A stretch of 64,000 nucleotides of DNA. It comes from Steinernema hermaphroditum (Eukaryota; Nematoda; Chromadorea; Rhabditida; Steinernematidae). The notes below the pieces were generated by a model. It was not told the DNA's origin, searched no databases, and saw nothing but the letters and a program-made list of their open reading frames with translations. Shown here one piece after another: positions 25,685 to 39,864 of the stretch (position 1 is the stretch's first letter; each line of letters begins with the position of its first letter). A program made the position numbers and the translations under genes. Location: the NCBI GenBank assembly GCA_030435675.1, contig CM059621.1, positions 11,594,001-11,658,000 of the forward strand, given 5' to 3'.

Positions 25685-28600
25685 TTAAACAAAACCGAAA
25701 GTGCGTGTCTTGATAGCGAGGAGAAGCTTCGAACGCAAAACACGCTTCGATGTGTAGTGCGGCAGGTACAGGCGTGATATGCAGGTATTTGCCGTTGGAA
25801 GGTGCTGGTTATCCGTAGGACGCAACATTATTGAAGGAGCCGGTTGGAAACTGTCTTCGCTGGACGGTAGCGTCGGAGATCCAGTCCAGAAAAAAATGAG
25901 ATCCTGCAAGAAGCCAAGTCAGCACAGATTGCGATAAGTCAGAGACGTACCTGTTTTTCCTGATGAGTGAATTTCGATGTTACTGACCAGAACCACTGCT
26001 TGAATTTCTCTTGCTCTTCGTCGGTGGCTTGACTCTCGTTGTGCCACTTGGTGTAGTTTTGCATAAGCGTCATGGACACTTCTTGGGCTCCACACAAGAT
26101 AAGACGCAAATCTTCGGCGGTCAAGGCATCCAATGCATTGGGTGGAAGAACGTCGAAGACACCTTGACGAATGGCTTCCAGGCACGCCACGTGTCGTCCG
26201 AGGAGCCGATCTTGCACGAAGAGGTACAAGTACTCGAGAACGTTTTCCTTGGTAACTGGTATGTTTTCGCCGTTTGGCTTCAGGTTTATGAGTGCTCCAT
26301 TCTATAATGTCGGAAGGTTGTACTGGATACAAGTTATCGTGAGCTACCTCATGAGGGTCATCCAACGAAAACGATAGCGCCAAAACATCGTAGTACTCCG
26401 TGGACTGGTCACTGTCATCCTCGTCGCTGTACACCAGATTGCGCAAAGAGTTGAACAGTTCCGGGTCGTAGAATGCCAGGTCGTACCACGTGACTGGTCT
26501 TCCAAGTATGAACTTCAGGACATGCCGGCAGAGATTGAAGGGGAAGATTTCTGTCTGCTCGAGGCAGATACCGATCACTCTGAAGGTGAATTCATATGTA
26601 ATATATGTGTGCAATAAACACTGAACAAACCTGCCCACATTTCGGAAGGCGTTGATTCGTCCCGCGGAAAGTTTACCGGGGATAGGACTGAAGAAGCCGT
26701 TCTTGGAGGGTTTGTAGAACAGTGGCTTGTTGTCATCGGCGTCGATGGACGCTTGCGTCGTTGTTGGTTGTGAGGGAGACGCCGAAGCTGGGGTGGTCAC
26801 TGGCGCACTTGCTGCTCTTGATGACGAAGGCTGCTCGGTGCTCGGAGGCTGACCTTCAGGGGGCACTGAACTTGCTGCCGCCTCCGGAGGTCTGTTCTCT
26901 GCGGCGAGTCCCGACGCCAAACAGAGATCGTAAGCCTCGTCGACGTGTTGTCGGAACATATCAGGAGCATTGACAACGTTCATCAGATGAGAACCCTCCA
27001 AGTTCAGCATCATTCCGGTGATCTTCTGCGCCACAGTTTGCTGCGGACGTATAGCCTTCACTCTGGCAAATATGCGACTCGACAATGGTTCGAGGAACGT
27101 ATTCTGCTGCCTAGCAGTGTCATGGCCAGCGGCATCCGTATGACTCATTTCTTCATCTCTTGAGCGGCCTTCTTCGCCTTCAGTCGCACCCGTCGATTCC
27201 GCGCCACTCAGAGGAACGTACGCCGCGGAGTTAATATTCAGTGCATAACGGCTGGAACGATGACATAATTATAAAGTGTGATTTAAATGGAATCTCACAT
27301 TCTACGGGCTCCGCCGCGTCTAAAGGAGCTGTCTCGGAGAACATGAGAAGCGCGATCACGAGCCTTAGCTCTTAACTGGTCTTCCAAACAAGTGACCTAA
27401 GAAAGAAGATTAGTCAGCCTCACAGGGAAAAATATTTTACCACTGGTAGATGAGTCATATGGGCCAAGGCATCCGCAAAAGCAGAGTAGAAGCTGCGAGC
27501 AACACCGGATCCCTCTCCAGGTTCATCGCGGAACGTCACCTTCACTTTGTGCACTGCCAGCGGAGGAGCGCTCGAATTGGCTTCGCTGCTGCTAGCGGCA
27601 GTAATCGTAGCGATGCGACGTCCAATGACCAAAGTTGGAGCTCTTGAACTAGCAGGAGCAGTGCTGGTGCCTCCGGAAGAAGATGCGGAGAAACGGTTGT
27701 ATTGGCTATTGAGCTGACGAATGGTTTGAACAATAAGATTGTGCTTGTCTCGTCCGACTTCCAGCGAAAGATCTCGAGTTTGCACGCTCTTGAACTTGTC
27801 CATCTGTTTACGGAAGTGAGCATCGCGAATGGTGAATCCAGAGAGTTCCTTCAGAAGAACGGAACTAGGAAGATCACCTCCACAGCCAGCCAGCAGATCT
27901 TGATGGAAGGCACGGGCGATCAGAAGAAGGGAAAGATACCAGCGATCCATCCGCTTTTGAGCAGCCGAATTCATAGGAGAATCTTCCGTGCTGAGCACTT
28001 CCGATACTCGCAACGACGTTGCATTCGAAGATCCACCAGAAACGGCTGGATTTGCTTGTACTTTCCGGGCTAAAGTATTCCCATGACGCTGATCAAGCAG
28101 AGCAGTACACCAACCTCCTCTAACAACAGGTACTTCTGGCGCCTGGCGCGAAGACGCACCGCTCAACAAATCTTCACAGTCAGTGGGCGGCTGTCCTAGG
28201 CCTTGGTAGTTTGGAAGAGAATTGCCATGCTCGATCGATTTCACCTTAAATGATCGTTGTTGATTGGATTAAGTTGTTGCGTATGAATTTACCAGATGTT
28301 CTTTGTGAGTTCTCAGAGGGTGCGCCATTTCGAAGATTTCCATCCTCTCAACATTAGGATGCAACAAATAAGGGCGCACGGCCAGTGGCAAGACTTGCTC
28401 AGTCGGGAAGCGGAACGAGTGATGGGCGTCGTAGTAGCTCATTCCAGGGAATGAGATCGAATTGGAACGACGGAAGAATCGGCGTTGTGTCTCGATAGCA
28501 GGATTTGAATCGTCAGCACCCGTTACAACATCAACATCCATCTCCTCAGCCTCCCGGCGATGCTCATCGATTCTTTCCCGAAGCTTATCAAACGTATTAT

Positions 28601-31600
28601 GGATGTAGAGGTATGCTTCAGCAACAAAAGCAGCGGGCTTTAGGGTTGAAATCTCGATACACTGAAACAGGGCACCATATTACTTGCATGGGTCGGAGAT
28701 AAACGTACAGGCAGCTCATCACCGTTTTCACTGCTGTGGCCACGCATCAGAGTGAGCAGATATGTCATGAACTCCTTCCTAGCCAATGAAGACGAATCGT
28801 CGCTAGCAATCTTTCGCGTGTTCACATCCACGCGGCGTCCGGCAACTGTGATCGTTCGAACCGTTCGTGATTTTTTGTCGCCCTCATCTTTCTTATCATC
28901 TCCTTTGCTCTTCAGCATGTGTCCAACTGACGAAGACATGATCGAGTTGCCAAATCGCAACTGAGCTTCGACTCGATCAAGAATACGCTCCAGCCACGAC
29001 CATACGTGAGCAAATCGACCTTGCAATTCTTTCTGAAGTGATACTCGATTACTTCATGCTCCGCGGCCAACGGATATCACCATGATGAGCTCCAGAGCAT
29101 CGAACTCCTTTAGGTTCAAGTACTCTCCGATTTCTGACTTATTTTCGATAAATTCACGATGGTTCGTGAGTTGCAGAAGCAGATCTCCGATCAACTTAAC
29201 GAGGACTCCGAAGGTCATGGCAAACTGAGCATCTGTGTTAGATGCTGAAGATGGTTCGTCAGATTGGTCACGTTTCGGAGATCGGTTTGAACCATTTGCC
29301 GGTTGAGTGGTAGTGGCATTTGCTTCTGAAACTATCGCATGTATGTACTTTGATGGACAGTGAGACTTCTGATACCTGCTTCGGCTGGTGCCTCATCTCC
29401 ATTTCTGTCATCTCCATCAGTACGACTGCGGCGACTTCCCCCGAAAATTCGGTCGAGCGCTCTTGATGTAGATCCATTCGGGAAATCGACGTGGCGAACA
29501 GCCCACGTCAAAGAAGGAGGCGCCAAACTCGAGCCACGTTCGTCGCCTGTTGATCCATTGGAGCGAACTCTTTGGCGAGATGAACTGCCCGGAGCAAGCG
29601 TAAGCAAAGTCGGCGTTTGACGGGTAGCGGGATGGCGCTGTCGAGTTCGTGCCAGGTTTCGACGCTGGGATCTTGGAGGATCGGAAGCTAATTGAGGTGC
29701 ATTGTCGATCGCATCATCTTCATCAACAACGACTTCGAGTCGTCCGACAGGCTGTGCTTCTTCTACCGCATCAGCAGCGTTCGGCTGTTCAGCAGAGGCA
29801 ACTTCGTTTGAGTTACCGACAGCATCGGGATTACGTCCTTCACCCTGGTTTCCTTGATTACTGGCATTTTCATCAGATGCACCAGCCGCTTCCTGTGATC
29901 CATCAACTTCCATAGCTTCGTTTCTTGCAGATCCGTCTTCTTCCCCACTGCTCTCGTTGAAACGCTGAGCATCGGCATCACCATCTTCTTCTTCATCTTC
30001 TCCATTCTCGCCATCGTCTTCGTCCTCATCATCAATCTCTTCGTCTTCGAATCCATCACCGGGTTCACCACCTTCTTGACTGTCATCTTCAGCTTCCACA
30101 TCAATCGCATCTTCGTCGTCTTCACCATCATCGTCATCATCGCCGTCGTCATCATCATCGTCATCGCTCACAGATGTGATGGAGTCAGATGACAAACGTT
30201 CGTCATCCATATTTGGCTCTTCTTGCACTAAAACGGATCACAGTCAAACAGTACCGGAAATTATTTCGATTACAATCACGGGCACGCTCCACAGGCTCAT
30301 TTGCTAGATCGTCAGCAGCGGTTGCTGAGCTCTGGCTGTAGAGACGACGAGAAGACTGCGCATCGGCGTCACTATCACTATCGTACTCCTCGCTTTCTTC
30401 TACTGCAGCGACTCCATTTTCACGTTCGTCGCGTTCACGTTCGCGTTCTGTGTCACGACGGCTGCCGGTCTTAAAAGATACGCAATAGAACTGTTGTTCT
30501 GGAAGAAACCTACTCGTCGACGTCGAGTTCGACTGGTGTTCGTGGTGTTTTCTTCGCTTGACTTGACGTTACTGAACGCTGCCGACAGATCTTGTTCACC
30601 ATTCAAGTGTTTCTCGATCTGCTCAAGAACATCAACACTGCTAGAAGCCTTCGAAATGTTCGGTGTGGGCTTGACGATTCCCAAACAAACAGGGGCGACC
30701 ACGGAATCGGCACAATTTGCCAGCTCAATGGCCGAAATGGTTGGGAGAGTCTGGAATACGCGTCGGCACTTCAAGACGAACGCGGTGACATTCTTCTTTC
30801 TGACGTCCTTGGGGCTGGGCTGAGTGCTGCCGCGAACGATTTGCATGAGTCCCGATAGCGTGACACCTCCGATTCTGCGACCAACGGTTTCAGCGAGAGA
30901 ACTGGAAGATGGTGCAGCAGCGGATTGGTTGCGAGAAGATGCCAGAGTTCCTGTGGTGGTGCTAAGGCTCGCGTACACGGCGGTGGCAGCAACGGAGCTG
31001 GACGAGCATACCAGAGTGAAGCAGCGAGTGACGGAGCGAACAAATCGGGAAACCAAGCTGACCACTTCGGGATCACGGTTTCCATTCGTAGTGTTCAGTT
31101 CTTGGATAAGGGTGGTCAGTAGAACATCGAGGTGCTGGAATAGAGTCATTTAGAAAAATTTAACACAGTAAAAAAGATACCTCTTCAGCACACTTGGACA
31201 AGAACGTAAAAGTGAACTTATCGAGTTGACTACTGCCATTTTGAGCACCCAAATGGAAAGTGTCGTCGGCCAACTTCGCATCGTCGTAGATGCATGTCAT
31301 CTTCATTCCGTAAGTCAGCAAGCTCTTGACCATCTTCCAGCTAGCGAGACTCTGTGAAAAAGCTTGACGGGCAAACTTCGGTGGTTCCAGATCGTGATCG
31401 GGATAGGCTGTTCCCTCTGCGTTCGTCGCTGGAGCAACTCTGGACTTTGCGCGCTTGCTGTTGAATGCCGATTGTTCATTGGCTTGTCGTCCAACTGTTC
31501 GAGCCAAGAACAACATGATGTGCTCTCCTCGGCTGTTCAGGCGATGAACAAGGTTCGTCTTCTCGATCAGTTCAGCCCACAGCCATTCACGACGAGTGTT

Positions 31601-34600
31601 ATTCCCGGAAACAAGCGCTCTGCACGGGCACTTTTCCCAGCAGTCACAGTAAGCTGTAGGAGACGTGCGCTTGAGTTTACAGTCATGGCTACGGTGGCAC
31701 GTAAATGCGCACTCAGTGCAGCAGCACAGTGATCCCACAAGACCGCAGGTTCGGCACTCAAAAATATCTTGATTGATGTGTTCTTCTCCAGTCCAAGTGA
31801 AAGAGCATGTGTCGTTGTAGCATAACATGAAGAGAGGTGAGTCATCAACACGAGTGCCAGGGCCTTGAGGAAACACCAAGTCCGTCAAGGAGGTGAAGTA
31901 GTTGCTCTTGGCCTTGTTTTTTGCACCATAAAGGGTTTGCAGAGTGTTGAAGATGACCGCTGCAGCAGTGTATGCACGGTGATTGACAGCCAGCATAAAC
32001 GGGGTGTAGCCCGTAATATCCCTGCAAACACAATCGATAAACACATATGGAGAATCGATACTCACTTCAAAAGAAGCAGATCTTCCAAATGCTTCTGAAC
32101 GACTGTATTGGCAAGCAACTTCTTCAGAATTTCAATGGAGTTAAGTTGACGACATTTAGCTTCATTGACTGGACTGACTGATACAGGCATTGGTCCTGCT
32201 TTCTCCTTCATGATAAAATCTAGAATACTCAGTCAGTGCGCCATCGATAAGATGAAATACCCTACCAGGATCGATTTTACTGGAGTCAGTGCCGTCCAAA
32301 GAGCCGCTGATGTACGTTTCCATTTCGTTCGCTCTGAAAACGAGCGAATCATGCGGAGGGAGTTCACTAGTAGCCACGTACTGTTCCGATGGAATCTTAG
32401 CACCGATCATATTCATCCACTTCTCTTCATACGACTTCTTTGTGTCATCAGCCGCTTTAGTCAGAGAACCTGGAAACGAATACTAAAGAACTGTTCTGGA
32501 AGTTGTTGGTTCTTACTCGAATCAACGAGCTTGGTGAGAGAGATGGAATCCGTGTCCGCCTGGTCCTTGTTGTTAGTGGCGAACGCATTCATAACGGCAG
32601 CATGCAGGATGTTGCGATTTCCATCAGCACGTGCCTCAACGATTTCTTTCTTCAGGTATGATTCATCTGCAAGGTTATACATGTTAAAAATGCACTTATT
32701 TGCCATTTACCTTTGCAAGCACTGTAGCGTGCCAGAAGGTCATCAACGGCTCTTATGTCAGCATGCATGATTGACTGGATGAGTGTGGGATCTTCGGCAT
32801 GCACAGCCTTAGGCTCAGTCTTGCTGCCATTTGACTGGGGAATCACCAAAATGGCCGTTAAGCCAAGACGATTTGGTGTCTTTGTGGTAGGCGAATATTT
32901 AATAGATGATCCGGCCACAAAGGGAGAAGACGACAATATAGTGCTGTTTGCGAGCGGCGGGGACATTTCCATATGGCGCAAGCCAATAGAGAAATGAGTG
33001 ATGTTCGACGAAGCAAGATAGACTGGCTCGCGGTAACCGCCAATGGCGTTACGCAACATTGGTACTACACAACCGTTGCCATCGCGAATCATGAGGAAGA
33101 ATTCCTGCAACGACGAGAATAGAAGCGTACAGCGAGCACAGCACATACGTCTCCGAAGTTGGTCACTTCTGGCTGTTTGCCACATCCTTCGAAAGCCGGA
33201 CTGTGCCACGGCAAAGTATGGTCACTGAACAATTTCCCAAGAATGCTAATGCGGAGCAAGTGCTGGCGAGTTCGTTTCTCGCAGAGAATGCGAAGACCTA
33301 GAACGGCATATATGATTCATAGATCAGCGAGCTCGACTCTCACCGGTGTCATCAATAACCGTTGAAATAATACGACTGCCAGTCATGGCCTCAGGACTTG
33401 GGATCTTCACGAAACCCTTTTGGAAACATTCTGGGGAACGAGGGGTTTTGTTAGGCGACACAACGACCAAGTCGTCCATGCGCATTAATCGAAGATTTTT
33501 CAGCTCCTCATTGTCACCTTCCTTCGGCTTGTCGTCGCCTTCAGCCTTCTTATAAACCACGGCGCAGTATGCTCCATCAATCTGAAGTGAATGTACTGTT
33601 GGAAAACACTCACAAACTGCGGAAACGTACCAATTTCACAACCGCGGAGTCGTTGGACTTCTCTTCATGAATGAACGTCACTTCATTTAGAGACCAGGGA
33701 CTCTCCTTGACCGGGAGCTTGGAACTCGCATCAGCAGTATCGTTAACTGGTGGTGGAGCACTACTGCTGGCCTCATCTGAAGGAGCGGCTCGTTTGCGTA
33801 CAGCTACTAAATAGGACACTCTTGGAACAAACCGAAAGATACTACGACGAATATAAAATTTTCGCTCAGAAACTCAAGCTAATACTTGAGTGTCCTATTT
33901 TTTACCGTAACTTTAAAAGACACTTTTCGAGGACAGAGGAAAGGAAGGCGGCGATAAGAAGAACAACTTACTATTGAACGATCCGCCTTTCTTGGTGTCC
34001 AGCAGGCTGTCCACTTTCAGTTTGTCATATTGTTCTGGAGTGAATAACCGAAACCGACAAAGCTCATCAAGAGTCCACCCGGATTCCATCAAAACGCCGA
34101 TCTAAAGATCTGTTCATGAGATGTTAAGTTAAATGCAAAACCGCACCATCGGTGTTCCACTCGAGAAGTTGACTGCCACAGATCCAGGTAGGTAGATAGG
34201 ATGCGACTTGGTTCTTACTTCACTTCCAACGGTAATCTCGTTGACGTCAAACGTAACGTGTTTCTTCGTTCGGGATTTCACTCTTTCCCAGTTCTTTCTC
34301 CTCTCATTGTATGGGTACACACCGCTAAAAGAAACGTATGAAAATGCAAGTAGTAAGGGGATGAACTCACCACCAGTAGAACCCATCAGTTGTTCGAACT
34401 ACAGCGAGCGATGAGCACGCATGCAGCGACAGGATTTTGGCGTCAGGGTCGGGCAGATTTTGCAGTGGATAGTTCAGAGTGGACTGCATTTTCTTGCCGA
34501 GATAGTCATCCATAAATGTGGCTATTCTGTTCTTGTTGGTACGAACGACAATTCGCCATGCACACGTCGCGAACGCCTCGATTTTCTCATCTGAATAGAT

Positions 34601-35863
34601 AGATTAACAATTTCCAAAAATGTGCATGATCTTCACCCACCTTTCACAGGATATGGAAGCAGCTGAGTACTCCGCGGGTGAGCCTCTGTTTGTCCCCGGT
34701 TGTGATCCCATCTCCAAGCATACAAATGGCCATTGTCCGCAAGGGCAAACAGCTGAGTGTATGTGGCCGCAATCGAGGTGAACTTTGTAATGGATTGGGG
34801 CAGATGTCGGTCGTGGCCCATCCAATACTGAAGGCGCTCATCGAAGCTGAACTGCTGTTGGACTGAGTCATTTGAGCCGTCTTTGGACTTTTCCTTTTTG
34901 TCTAAACACGCCGCGTCAAATGAGGAGATGATGACTGACTGCCTACCTTTGTCACCCCGCCGGCGAGCAGCCAAGTCCCTCGCAACAAGGTAGTCGAAGT
35001 CGGAACCGGAATAGAACGCATCTGCATCAATAAGCGCTCCACCGCCATCAGTTCGGAGGCCAGCGTCAAGAAGCGACAGGAGTTCTTCAGGCAAGTACGC
35101 GTCACCAGCATCATCACCTTCATCTAAACAGTAAGTACAAATTCTTCAACGTCGATCAGAATCACCTTCATCGTCGTCTCTGCTGAGAAGGTTGTTCACA
35201 GCTTCATTAACGTTGAGATTTGTTCTTTGCAGCTCACGTACGATCACTTCACGGGATTTTCCCTGCAAAACCACTTGGGCTTGAGCAATCAGCTCCTCTG
35301 GGATGGAGCTTGCAGGCACCATGGAACGTGCTCTGTCGACGATGACTCCGGCGCGTTCTCCAAAATTCGGTCTGCGGGCTGCCATCATAACACGGCGAAA
35401 CTTTGCGGTACGACTAGCGGCTGCCGCATAAGCAGAGCTAGCCGAACCAGAACCCGAAGAAGAGGACGGCCCACCGCCAGGAGCATTTGAAGAACTGCTA
35501 CCAGGTCCAGGAGCCGAACTACCCGATCCACTTGAAGGGTTACCCGAAGAAGGCTTCTCGCTGTTTCCGTTTCGAGTTTCGACGATGTCGAACTTCAGGC
35601 GAGCGATTTGTCCGTTCTGAAGATCGCTGGCATAACATTTCGGAGCTACTGATGCTGTGACATACCTCGAATAGAAAACAAACGTGTGTGGGTCCAACAA
35701 TCATCTGCTTGATCATGTCCGCTGGGATTTTCTCCAGCGCACATAGGGATTCGGATCCAAAGCTGTTGTGATGCTTGAAGCATCCTTGGATCCGGTCGAT
35801 CAAGGATTGCCCATTTCCTGGAAGCGCATGGCCAAACAGAAACAGATGCTTCCGTTCTGTCAT
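25685..35863 (-). CDS. ubr-5: UBR5/HYD-type HECT E3 ubiquitin ligase
   Basis: Very large N-degron-reading ligase gene of some 10 kb with many short introns. N-terminus: [16 protein letters not shown], two bases behind a TTTTTCCAG acceptor-like site. Domains in order: UBA (about 35295-35160; [19 protein letters not shown]); a regulatory beta-propeller region (about 35000-33000); UBR zinc box (31822-31622; [20 protein letters not shown] with the Cys/His set); a long Asp/Glu tract (about 30215-29965); a HECT N-part ([19 protein letters not shown] near 27500); an MLLE/PABC domain (about 27103-26909); and the HECT C-lobe. The catalytic Cys is in [14 protein letters not shown], codon 25783-25781, and the end FGFV matches UBR5. 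Homology extends over the whole length, so it looks functional. MLLE binds PAM2 motifs in known UBR5. Confidence 0.96.
33809..33900. repeat. Inverted repeat inside a ubr-5 intron
   Basis: AAATAGGACACTC (33809-33821) is perfectly complementary to GAGTGTCCTATTT (33888-33900), with about 66 bases between. It lies in an intron of the ubr-5 gene and could be a small MITE-like hairpin insertion. Confidence 0.65.
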
Positions 35864-38110
35864 ACCTGGAAAAAGAAATGACCGTCAATTTCTCAAATTG
35901 GCACAACAATCTCGCGGAACAGAGGACACGAAATGTTCAATTTGAATACTGCTGAAAACAAACGGCGCTCACTGTTTTATGATGAAACGGCCTCCTTTCC
36001 GAGCCTCTCCGAACCACCGCGGTAAACATCCATTTCAAATCTGTGTTCAAATATTGATCTCTTTCAGGGTATAAAAAGAATCTCAAAAAATTCTAGAGAG
36101 ATTATCCACTTCGCCTTAACGAAATCACTGTAGAATCAGGCAGCGCTCGCTATAGGACCTCACAGTGTCATAAACAGGCTGAAAAATGGCGTTTTCAAGA
36201 GAAGCGCCCCGACAATGACGGCGTCTAATCAATCGAATCCCCACAATCAACAAGATAACCCTACCACGCGTGCCAAGACGCTCATATCAATGCCTGAAAA
36301 GAGGCGAACACCATGACTCGAATCTGCCAGAGTCAAATGAACACAACGATGCTGGGAATGGATCGACACGGCGAGGCGACTCGAGTAGTAGTTGTGGCGT
36401 TGGTTGCGGTCGTCGGCTGTTCGGGCGCAGAGGGCGACGACACTATGTTCGTCCACTGTTGACGAGAAAAAGAGACCGGCAGCTTGACTGGAGCCGTTGC
36501 TGATGAACAACGCGAGGAGAGGCGACTAGAAGAGCAATTGTCTTCCTACTTTCTTCGGCGCTTCCGATGAAAAAAATGAAACGCACTTTAAAAAACACAG
36601 ATCCTCACGCATGACACGGTAAAGTTGTGAAAATTCTCGAAAACAATCCTACAAAACGCGCAAATCAGAAGACTTCGATTCTGATGACCGCAAGAAGATA
36701 GCGCTTCGCCGTGCAAATCCTGGCTTCCGAACTGAATGGAGGACATTTCGAAGTCCACCATTTGGAAGCGGAGCCAAGCGGCGCCACCGCGCGAGAAAAC
36801 GGCGACTTTTGCAAACGTTTGAGGACTGTTGCGGACCCACAAAGAAGCGCCGAGAGTGGCGGATTTCGAAATCGTGGAACGGAACGTCTCTCACTGTCTC
36901 GTGCAAGCTTGTCGCTCCGGGACGTAGACACAACAGTAGATACTTCAGGTTCGACGTAGGCTTTGCGCTACTCTCGTTTGATGAAGATGATTTCTCCGAG
37001 AGCCGTATCCTCAGTTTTGTCCGTTTGTGAATGTTTCAAACAGTTGTGAGTGTCTAGGATATTCTTCAAAAAGGTAGCATGCTTAAATTTTTATGGTGCA
37101 GCCGCTGTCGCCACTGTAAAGATTAGCCATTTGTGTTTTTTGTAGATTCCGTTTTCCAATGTTCGAAAGTTGAATTTAGGAACGAAATGGATCTTTCGGC
37201 TGATAATTAATAAGTAGTGATGCCCAATACGTAGTGATCCACATAATTCCGACCCCACCAATCAGATTCCTGAATGGGGAGAACGGAGTAGAAGCTCGCG
37301 GAATTCTTCGATTCAGGAGGCTGTCGGAATCACTTGCGCCGTAGTCCGATTGGTGCATGGAGTTTCTAAAAAGGTGGACTTAAAATGCGTAATGGATTTC
37401 TGACACAAAATAACTCTTGATCAGGAATTTTTCCTTGTATACGTCACAGTCAAATCTGCTCTCAGTATAAGGTGTTTTTTCTCCGGAATCTATCCTTTCT
37501 TCGATTTTAATCTCAATTCCGACTAATGCGTTGGATTTCTTGATGTTGGATTAGCGTTGAACCACCGTGCATTTCCCTAAAGATACGGTTGTGAGAAGCA
37601 AGTCGAAAGAAAGAGTTTGTTCCCTTTCTGCTGTTCCCTGCTGGGTAATATCATAAGATGTTGGCGTGGAATGTTTTTCTGTACATAATCTGTTTGCTTT
37701 GGCGTAAGGATCATGCCATGTCCGTTATATTTACGGGCGAGAGAAGCAGGACGCATGATAAGTCATGTATGAGACGCGACAAAACAGTTTAGTTATTGTG
37801 TTGTTTGGTTCGTAAGATCTTTGCAGCATCGATGTTTTCCGATGTTTACAAATTGACACATTTTCTTTCCTCCTAAGAAAGTTTCCTTCCTTAACTGCAC
37901 TCAAAAAATCAATGACTCTATCCCAGGTGAAGTGCGATTTGATGCGTCCCCTAAACGGTCGCCAACAAAGCCAACTCTTCGCACAAATCCAGGGCGAACC
38001 TGCCGACGGCCGCAGCGCATTTGATTCTTTCGCACCTCGATCGATTGGGTTAAATGGCATTGAAACGGATTTTTTGAGCTCTCCACTGTCCGTCGATGCA
38101 TTGCCGGGCC

Positions 38111-38116
38111 TGATAA
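38111..38116 (+). promoter_or_regulatory. TGATAA (GATA-factor) motif
   Basis: TGATAA about 285 bases before the cathepsin B start. In C. elegans this is the core of the ELT-2 site that drives intestinal protease genes; use here is inference. Confidence 0.35.
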
Positions 38117-38304
38117 GACACTTATGTCCACGCTCCTTGACCTCTGGATTGCGTGGTCACCGGCGCTGCAAGCCGATTGGTGCCCCTCGGTGCCTTCCTG
38201 GCCCGTCTAGACGAGCTGCTTGACCACTCTAGCGATAAAGACAAGCGATGCGACGACCTTGACGGGTCGGGCGGTGACATGCGTCCGCAGAGGAGGGAGC
38301 CATG

Positions 38305-38310
38305 TGATAA
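38305..38310 (+). promoter_or_regulatory. TGATAA (GATA-factor) motif, proximal
   Basis: TGATAAG about 90 bases before the cathepsin B ATG, a position typical for intestinal GATA control in nematode cysteine-protease genes. Confidence 0.45.
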
Positions 38311-38397
38311 GCGTCGCGTCAAAAAAAAGAAAACGACTTGTTTATAAACCGTCGGCCAACGGTTAGGGAATCAGTTGCCGTCGTCCTCATCTCAGAG

Positions 38398-39631
38398 ATG
38401 GTGAGTCGGATCCCCCCCCCGATTCCCCCTAATGCTCCTTTGCAGCGGAGTCTTCTCTTTCTTTGTCTCCTTGCCGTAGGAGCTCATGCTTATTCGCGCT
38501 TCTACGAGGAGAGCCCGAAGATCCAGACCCTCAAGAATACCCGGTTCGCGGACCGCAAGATCTCGCGACATGCGGAGCACCTCAGTGGCCAGGAGCTCGT
38601 GGACTACATCAACAGCCACCAGAACCTCTGGAAGGCGAAGCTGAACCCGAAGCTGAATGAGTACGACGAGGGCGCTAAATGGGGTCTCATGGGAGTGAAC
38701 AACGTCCGTCACTCGATCAAGGCCAAGAAGCACCTCTCCTCCACCAAGGACCTCGTCATGGACCTCCCCACCCACTTCGATTCCCGCGAGGAGTGGCCTC
38801 GATGCCAGAGTATCAAGGACATCCGCGACCAGTCCTCCTGTGGCTCTTGTTGGGCCTTCGGCGCCGTCGAGGCCATGTCCGACAGAATCTGCATCGCCTC
38901 CCATGGGGAACTTCAAGTGCGTCTGAGCGCCGCCGATCTTCTCAGCTGCTGCACCTCCTGTGGTTTTGGGTGTGTCGCCGATAAGAAAGGGACAGACTGA
39001 TAAGGCCTTTGTTTCCAGATGCGACGGCGGAGACCCGATGGCCGCTTGGAGGTTCTGGGTCAAGCAGGGAATCGTCACCGGCAGCAACTTCACGCAGCAC
39101 GAGGGATGCCGTCCCTACCCTTTCCCTCCCTGTGAGCACCACTCCAACAAGACCCACTACGAACCCTGCAAGCACGACCTTTACCCGACGCCCAAGTGCG
39201 AGCACTCCTGCCAGAACTCGTACCACCGTACCTACGCCGAGGACAAGTTCTACGGAAAGGATGCGTACGCCGTCGCCGACAACGTCGAGGCCATCCAGAA
39301 GGAGCTGAAGAAGAACGGACCCCTCGAGGTCGCCTTCGAGGTCTACGAGGACTTCCTCAACTACGCCGGCGGCGTCTACGTCCACCAGGCCGGAAAACTC
39401 GGCGGAGGCCACGCCGTGAAGCTCATCGGATGGGGGGAGGAGAACAGTGTGCCCTACTGGCTCGTCGCCAACTCGTGGAACACCGACTGGGGAGAGGACG
39501 GCTTCTTCCGCATCCTCCGCGGAGTCGACGAGTGCGGCATCGAGTCCGGCGTCGTCGGCGGAATCCCCAAGCTCCGCAACCTCCGCCGCAGTCAGTGGTA
39601 CGACCGCGACGACAGCAGCGAGTTCTTCTAA
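38398..39631 (+). CDS. Cathepsin B-like cysteine protease
   Basis: Secreted or lysosomal papain-family protease of the cathepsin B (nematode CPR) type. A 45-base intron (38401-38445) starts immediately after the ATG; splicing gives [20 protein letters not shown], a clear signal peptide. Without splicing the signal peptide is disrupted. The propeptide is followed by the mature start [14 protein letters not shown]. Catalytic Cys is in SSCGSCWAF (codon 38848-38850), His in [12 protein letters not shown] and Asn in [10 protein letters not shown]. The occluding loop with its paired His ([13 protein letters not shown]) supports dipeptidyl-carboxypeptidase activity. A second intron, 38970-39018, restores [12 protein letters not shown]. 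Length is about 380 residues, with a tail ([12 protein letters not shown]) beyond the usual end. TGATAA sites upstream suggest gut expression. Confidence 0.96.
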
Positions 39632-39864
39632 AATTCGCATGAAAGCCGTGTAACCTACCTATGTACAAACGCCTTGCTTGCCTGCAAACTGTCTTCGATA
39701 AATAATTACAACGTAAATGCGCAAAGCTGTCTTCTAGAAGACCGAATAATCAGGAAGACGGCCATGAGGGTGTGGCATCATTTAGACTTCGACTATGTGC
39801 AGAAATTTATACTCTCTTCGTTGTGGCTAAGTAGACTAGAGAACACTCTGGAAGGGAGTGAGCA

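Larger units (their letters stand above)
35864..38397. other. intergenic between divergent ubr-5 and cathepsin B
   Basis: About 2.5 kb. Open frames on both strands are short and unlike any family I know. It contains two TGATAA motifs near the cathepsin B start (annotated separately). It should hold both promoters. Confidence 0.5.

Noticed and set aside
29649..29915. Plus-strand frame opposite the acidic region of ubr-5
   Set aside because: Shadow of GAT/GAA-rich codons on the other strand.
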